Positions 59,759-64,000 of a stretch of 64,000 bases of DNA are shown here, piece by piece. The notes below the pieces were generated by a model that saw nothing but the letters and a program-made list of their open reading frames with translations, was not told the origin of the DNA and searched no databases. Source of the stretch: an uncultured Selenomonadales bacterium. Lineage in GTDB: Bacteria > Bacillota > Negativicutes > Selenomonadales > Selenomonadaceae. A program made the position numbers and the translations under genes. Positions within the stretch are counted from its first letter, which is position 1, and each line of letters opens with the position of its first letter. The stretch spans positions 1 through 64,000 of the forward strand of contig CAMUZG010000009.1 of the NCBI GenBank assembly GCA_947165145.1. The letters are read 5' to 3'.

Positions 59759-62221
59759 AATCTTGCAGGGTTTGATGTTCCAAATTTCTGCGGCGTACTC
59801 GTCGATTGTTCTGTCGGAAGAGAATCTGCCGGAATTGGCGATGTTCATTGCCATGGAACGGAGCCAACCCATGCGGTCGGCGTAGCGTGCATAAATCTCG
59901 TTGTGAGCGTCGATGTAAGCGTTGAAGTCTTTCAAGATGAAGAATTCGTCGTTGCCTTGAATCAGATAGTCGCGGATTGAATGGAAGTTGCCGAAGGTGC
60001 CGTCAGTGAGTTTATCGACGACAAGGCGCGCGTTCGGATTGCCGGTGTATTCGTTCCACGCGGAGTAAGTGCCGTTTTCGTAGTACGCCAAAACTTCATT
60101 GGCTTTAAGCCCGAAGATAACAATGTTGTCGTCGCCAACAGCCTCACGAATTTCAACGTTCGCGCCGTCGAGAGTGCCGAGAGTGATAGCACCGTTCATC
60201 ATGAATTTCATGTTGCCAGTACCCGAAGCCTCTTTTGATGCCGTGGAAATTTGTTCGCTGACATCAGCCGCAGGGTAAACGATTTCACCTATCGAGACAC
60301 CAAAATTTTCGATGAACACAACTTTTAAGCGGTTGTCGATAGCGGGGTCGTTATTGATTTTGTCGGCAAGCGCGTTGATGAGGCGAATAGTCTCTTTGGC
60401 GATGTAGTAGCCAGCAGCGGCCTTACCGCCAAATAAATAAGTCGTCGGCAAAGGTTTGTAGCTGGGGTCGGATTTAATCTTCTCGTATTGCCAAATGATG
60501 TGCAAGGCGTTCATGAGCTGGCGTTTGTAAGAGTGAATGCGCTTGACTTGAATATCAAAAATCGTGTGAGGGTCAATCTCGACGCCTTGGTGACGTTTGA
60601 TAAAATCAGCCAAAGCAGTCTTGCGAATCAATTTAATCTCGTCCAACTCCTGCAAAACTTTGCGGTCGTCGAGAGCGTCATTGAACAAATCAAGTTGCTC
60701 GGGGTGACGGTGCCAAACCCGTGAACGGATTGTGCGGTCGATTAAATCGGCAAGTTCGGGATTCGCGCCCATCAACCAACGACGATGTGTAATGCCATTG
60801 GTCTTGTTGTTGAACATGCGCGGCCAATACTCGTAAAAATCGTGCAGAGTGGTAGATTTGAGAATATCGGAGTGAATGCGAGCGACGCCGTTAACGGAGT
60901 GAGAGCCGACGATAGCAAGTCTAGCCATGTGAACTTCACCGTTCTCGATAATCGACATAGCGCGAAGTTTATCGACATTGTCGGGATACCGAGCTTTGAC
61001 GTATTCGAGATGACGGCGGTTAACTTCGTCGATAACCATGTAAATTCTGGGCAGTAAATCTTTGAACATTTGAACGGGCCATTTCTCCAAAGCTTCAGGC
61101 ATAATGGTATGGTTAGTGTAGGCAACGACGCCGCGAGTGATGGACCAAGCTTCGTTCCACTCAAGAGAATGTTCGTCGACGAGAATGCGCATGAGTTCGG
61201 CGACGCACAAAGCAGGATGAGTGTCGTTGATGTGAATGGCGATTTTCTGGTCAAGTTCACGAATGTTCATGCCGGAGCGAACATGGTGACGAATGATAGA
61301 TTGAGTGCCCGCGCTGACGAGGAAGTATTCTTGAATGAGTCGCATCCGCTTGCCTTCGGAAGAAGAATCATCAGGATAAAGATATTCAGTGATACTCTCG
61401 ACGAATTGACGATACTCATTTTTAGCGCGCATTTGCTCATGATTCAACATGCCGTAATCGGAGAAATCGCGATTAACTTCAGCATTCCACAAGCGCAAAG
61501 TGTTAACAGTCTTGTTGTGATAGCCGACAATCGGAACATCATAAGGCACAGCCATAACAGTCATTGCGTTCTCGTGAACAAGTTGCAAAGTCCCGTCGCC
61601 CATGTCCTTCATATAGGCGTTGCCGTTGAATTTAACGTTGATAGCTTTGTCGGGTTTACGATATTCCCAAGCGAAGCCGTCGCGCAACCAGTTATCGGGA
61701 ATTTCAACCTGTTGACCGCGAATAATTTTTTGCTCGAAAAGTCCGTATTGATAGCGGATACTGCAACCGTGACCAGGCAGACGATGTGCGGCAAGCGAGT
61801 CGATAAAGCAAGCGGCAAGACGTCCGAGACCGCCGTTGCCCAAACCTGCGTCGGGTTCTTCTTCGTAGATTTCGTCGAGATTCAAATCCAAATCTTCGAG
61901 AACTTCGCGGAAAGGCTCGTCGATACCGAGATTGATGAGGTTAGCTTTGAGCAGTCGACCCATCAAGAATTCAATCGAGAAGTAGTAAACTTGTTTTTCT
62001 TGGCGTTCCATGTAAGCGCGATTGGTTTTTATCCAGTTTTCGGAAATGACTTGTTTGGCAACCGCCGCAACCGTTTTGTAAATTTCGTTCATGGGCAGTT
62101 CGTGAATGTCGCGTCCGAACATGATGTGCGCCGAGCTGATAAATCGTGCTTTGAGTGTGTCTTTCAGTTTTTCGTACTCTTTGCTGTGAGCAACTTTCCT
62201 GTCGTTTGTGTCCTTTGGCAA
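59753..62221 (-). CDS. glgP: glycogen phosphorylase
   Basis: An 822-aa GT35 enzyme of normal length that releases glucose-1-phosphate from glycogen. Landmarks are EPDAGLGNGGLGRLAACF (about residues 100-117), the PLP lysine in KEASGTGNMKFMMNGA (Lys near 669) and FGGKAAAGY. TTG start with AAAGGAGG upstream. Placing the degradative enzyme inside the synthesis operon suggests co-regulated turnover. A 432-aa antisense ORF over it is a codon shadow. Confidence 0.97.
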   Translation of the reverse strand: MPKDTNDRKVAHSKEYEKLKDTLKARFISSAHIMFGRDIHELPMNEIYKTVAAVAKQVISENWIKTNRAYMERQEKQVYYFSIEFLMGRLLKANLINLGIDEPFREVLEDLDLNLDEIYEEEPDAGLGNGGLGRLAACFIDSLAAHRLPGHGCSIRYQYGLFEQKIIRGQQVEIPDNWLRDGFAWEYRKPDKAINVKFNGNAYMKDMGDGTLQLVHENAMTVMAVPYDVPIVGYHNKTVNTLRLWNAEVNRDFSDYGMLNHEQMRAKNEYRQFVESITEYLYPDDSSSEGKRMRLIQEYFLVSAGTQSIIRHHVRSGMNIRELDQKIAIHINDTHPALCVAELMRILVDEHSLEWNEAWSITRGVVAYTNHTIMPEALEKWPVQMFKDLLPRIYMVIDEVNRRHLEYVKARYPDNVDKLRAMSIIENGEVHMARLAIVGSHSVNGVARIHSDILKSTTLHDFYEYWPRMFNNKTNGITHRRWLMGANPELADLIDRTIRSRVWHRHPEQLDLFNDALDDRKVLQELDEIKLIRKTALADFIKRHQGVEIDPHTIFDIQVKRIHSYKRQLMNALHIIWQYEKIKSDPSYKPLPTTYLFGGKAAAGYYIAKETIRLINALADKINNDPAIDNRLKVVFIENFGVSIGEIVYPAADVSEQISTASKEASGTGNMKFMMNGAITLGTLDGANVEIREAVGDDNIVIFGLKANEVLAYYENGTYSAWNEYTGNPNARLVVDKLTDGTFGNFHSIRDYLIQGNDEFFILKDFNAYIDAHNEIYARYADRMGWLRSMAMNIANSGRFSSDRTIDEYAAEIWNIKPCKIQ

Positions 62222-62409
62222 GTGGAATTCCTCCTTTGCTTATTAGTAATGCAGAGAGATTTTTTCTGTTGCCATTGTATCAAACGCGACAACGGTTGGC
62301 AACATATTGCCGAATCACAATCACAGAAAGGGCGAATTTCTACTTCGGGCAATTTAGCCGTCTGGTAAAAATTCGCCGCAGACTGTCAATCAGTTAAAGT
62401 GAAACGCGA

Positions 62410-63519
62410 TTAGATTCTAGCGTTTTTGGTGACGATGTAAGGATAATTTTCCGCGCCTTTGAGCCAACGATTTTTGGTGATGATGACGTTCTTGTCGCAG
62501 ATGACGTTTTCGACGCGTGCGCCTTCTTGAACGTCGCAACGTTGCATGAGGATAGAGTCTTTGACGACTGCGCCTTTAGCAACATTGACGCCGCGGAAGA
62601 TGATAGAGTTCTCAACGGTGCCGCGAATTTCGCAACCGTTGGCGACGAGAGAATTTTTGACGACAGCCGTATCTTTGTATTGAACGGGAACTTCGTCTTT
62701 GATCTTGGTGAAAATGGGTCTGTCGGAGTTCATGAAAAGTTCATTCCAGATGTCAGGATTGAGGCAGTCGCGGTTGGCAGCGTAGTATTCGGCAGTGGAG
62801 TTGATGTGAGCGACGTAACCGGAGTGATTGAAAGCAGAGATTTTGAAGTCGTGAGAATGTCTAATGATGCCGTCGAGTAAGAAGTCTTGACCGCCGCGTT
62901 CATAGGTGGAACGAACGATGTAAGCGAAAGTGGGAACGGGCATGAGATATGCGCCCATGACGTCTTTTTGACCGGCTTTGATAGCGGGGACTTCAGCGAG
63001 GTCGGAGACGATACCTTGGTCGTTGGTTTCGATAACGACGGATTTGCCATTACGCTCGGATTGGGCTTGAGAGTAGACCATGGTGATGTCCGCGCCGGAA
63101 TCGATGTGGAATTTAAGAACGTCGGAGAAGTCGATGTTGTAGATGTAGCTGGCGTTGGTGAGAAGAACGAATTGTTTGCCGCTGAGTTCGGCGAAATCGA
63201 GATTGGCGTAAATGTCTTTGAGGTCGCCTTTACGAGAATCGTTGTCGGGCAAAGCAGCGGGCAGATAGGTTAAACCGTCGCGACGACGAGCCAAATCCCA
63301 ATCTTTACCGGAGCGAATATGGTCGAGAACGGCACGGCTGAAGTCGGGGAGCATAAGACCGACAGTGGAGATGCCAGAATTGACCATGTTGGAGATAGCG
63401 AAGTCGACGAGGCGATAACGACCAGCGAAAGGCAGAGCTTCGACGGCGCGAGTAGCAGCGAGATCACGAAGAAGCGCGTTGCTTTCCTGTAAATTTATGA
63501 TACCGACGACGTTTTTCAT
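62410..63519 (-). CDS. glgD: glucose-1-phosphate adenylyltransferase subunit GlgD
   Basis: A 369-aa regulatory-type subunit that pairs with GlgC in Firmicutes to make ADP-glucose. The N-terminus NVVGIINLQESNALLRDLAA differs from catalytic GlgC (no GGxGxRL sugar-nucleotide loop), while FAGRYRLVDFAISNMVNSG is shared. The C-terminal half is a left-handed beta-helix with hexapeptide repeats (VNVAKGAVVKDSILM). The ATG at 63519 follows AAGGGG; an in-frame GTG just upstream overlaps it. The 188-base gap to glgP (62222-62409) shows nothing but the glgP ribosome-binding site. Confidence 0.93.
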   Translation of the reverse strand: MKNVVGIINLQESNALLRDLAATRAVEALPFAGRYRLVDFAISNMVNSGISTVGLMLPDFSRAVLDHIRSGKDWDLARRRDGLTYLPAALPDNDSRKGDLKDIYANLDFAELSGKQFVLLTNASYIYNIDFSDVLKFHIDSGADITMVYSQAQSERNGKSVVIETNDQGIVSDLAEVPAIKAGQKDVMGAYLMPVPTFAYIVRSTYERGGQDFLLDGIIRHSHDFKISAFNHSGYVAHINSTAEYYAANRDCLNPDIWNELFMNSDRPIFTKIKDEVPVQYKDTAVVKNSLVANGCEIRGTVENSIIFRGVNVAKGAVVKDSILMQRCDVQEGARVENVICDKNVIITKNRWLKGAENYPYIVTKNARI

Positions 63520-63539
63520 ATTCGGATACACCCCTTGTT

Positions 63540-63640
63540 TAATGTGGAATTAGGAATTATGAATTAGGAATTGTTAACAATGTGGAACCAAGAACTTCAC
63601 GGAGTCGAATAATTTCACATTCCAAATTCCTAATTCCTAA
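63540..63640. repeat. heptanucleotide repeats between glgC and glgD
   Basis: Two oppositely oriented tracts, GTGGAATTAGGAATTATGAA and CACATTCCAAATTCCTAATT, flank a spacer of about 50 bases, giving a potential large stem-loop. No gene in the gap. Confidence 0.75.
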
Positions 63641-64000
63641 CTAACAATGGCTCCTTCGGGTACGACGTAAATTTCGCCTTCTTTACCTTCGACTTTGGCA
63701 CCGGCTTTGATGACGGCGTCTTGAGCGATGATAGCGAAATTGACGGTGGCACCAGGCTCGATGACAGCGTTAGGCAGAATGACGGAGTTGGAAACGACAG
63801 CGTCTTTGCCGACATTGACGCCCTGGAAGATAACGGATTTTTCGACAGAGCCTTCGATTTTCGCGCCTTCGTTAATCATAGCGGTTTTGACGGAAGCGTC
63901 GGGACCAATGAAATGCGGCGGCAGTGAAGGATTAGACGAATAAATTTTCATATCGCCTTTGAGGTCGAAAGGCGGTTGGTCTTGAAGAAGATCCATATTA
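63637..64000 (-). CDS. glgC: glucose-1-phosphate adenylyltransferase GlgC, C-terminal part
   Basis: The last 120 or so residues of GlgC, open at the window edge (the reading frame continues upstream through NMDLL). It contains the linker NMDLLQDQPPFDLKGDMKIY, then SSNPSLPPHFIGPDASV and a left-handed beta-helix of hexapeptide repeats (INEGAKIEGSVEKSVIF). GlgC makes ADP-glucose from ATP and glucose-1-phosphate and is usually allosterically controlled. It is the first visible gene of the glgC-glgD-glgP-glgB-glgA operon; the catalytic N-terminal domain is outside the window. Confidence 0.93.
   Translation of the reverse strand, partial: NMDLLQDQPPFDLKGDMKIYSSNPSLPPHFIGPDASVKTAMINEGAKIEGSVEKSVIFQGVNVGKDAVVSNSVILPNAVIEPGATVNFAIIAQDAVIKAGAKVEGKEGEIYVVPEGAIVS

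Noticed and set aside
61070..62368. 432-codon plus-strand ORF antisense to glgP
   Set aside because: Same codon-shadow effect; the opposite strand encodes a full-length glycogen phosphorylase.
1..64000. CRISPR arrays, tRNA or rRNA genes, insertion sequences, prophage
   Set aside because: No regularly spaced palindromic repeats with unique spacers, cloverleaf sequences, transposase or phage genes were recognised. The regular repeats seen have period 7, 8, 76 or 108 without spacers.

Overview
The window (about 47-50% GC by eye) reads as chromosome of an anaerobic, outer-membrane-bearing Firmicute of the class Negativicutes, probably Selenomonadaceae-like. The best evidence is an SLH-domain porin at 37507-39039 (OmpM/Mep45 type, an outer-membrane protein that also tethers to the cell wall), next to an RND efflux system and Gram-positive-style genes (addA, type III coaX, ddh, glgC+glgD, nif3-like yqfO). 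Genus cannot be fixed from sequence alone. Start codons are often TTG (at least 14 supported by a Shine-Dalgarno motif), so many ORF boundaries were re-chosen here.

Layout. 1-4.9 kb (minus strand): TatD-associated radical SAM protein, rpsT, an SGNH hydrolase, a YdjM-like membrane protein, a MerR regulator with its own 19-bp-spacer promoter, and a Nif3-like protein. 5.2-13 kb (plus): RND adaptor lipoprotein, a transporter fused to a pseudo-ATPase domain, RND pump, and a Tat-exported type-B carboxylesterase. 13.4-18 kb (minus): small secreted protein, dapB, addA. 18.1-21.6 kb (plus): two paralogous secreted RTX metalloproteases. 21.6-30 kb: diguanylate cyclase, cmk-plsC, flavodoxin/small protein/aldo-keto reductase, larC, an HPr-like protein without the catalytic His, and a PAP2 phosphatase. 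30.1-37.2 kb (minus): sua5-SnoaL-glyA followed by three tandem transporters of a pseudo-ATPase/SDF architecture and the scar of a fourth. 37.5-39 kb: SLH porin. 39.2-43.2 kb (plus): trmB-tsaD-agp-like-queF-pdxY operon. 43.4-50.2 kb: ddh, a Pro-rich membrane protein, AIM24-family protein, TtcA-like protein, secreted protein, zinc-ribbon double-receiver protein, AEC transporter. 50.3-56.2 kb (plus): coaX-dusB-M18 aminopeptidase and a two-gene ABC importer. 56.3-64 kb (minus): glycogen operon glgC-glgD-glgP-glgB-glgA.

The most unusual content is a degenerate RsbW/HATPase_c_2-like domain of about 90-120 residues attached to five different transport proteins. It is N-terminal on four SDF-family carriers (6535-8157 and the 30.1-34.9 kb array) and C-terminal on an amino-acid-type ABC ATPase (55092-56189). 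It keeps the EE, FNPL-type and G/H-N-x-L/V landmarks but lacks the Asn and the glycine-rich lid of active GHKL ATPases. I read it as a shared regulatory or docking module on nutrient transporters, possibly a partner-switch counterpart of STAS-tailed carriers. The ABC importer next to it has a circularly permuted substrate-binding domain fused to its permease.

The second theme is repeats. Heptanucleotide tandem repeats sit in many gene gaps, in places inside coding sequence, where they supply C-termini, a linker, and ribosome-binding sites. A MITE-like family with imperfect terminal inverted repeats occurs at about 3.4, 13.1, 26.9, 29.0 and 45.3 kb. A separate hairpin-rich element lies at 4.9-5.1 kb. 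No rRNA, tRNA, CRISPR, insertion-sequence transposase or prophage was seen.
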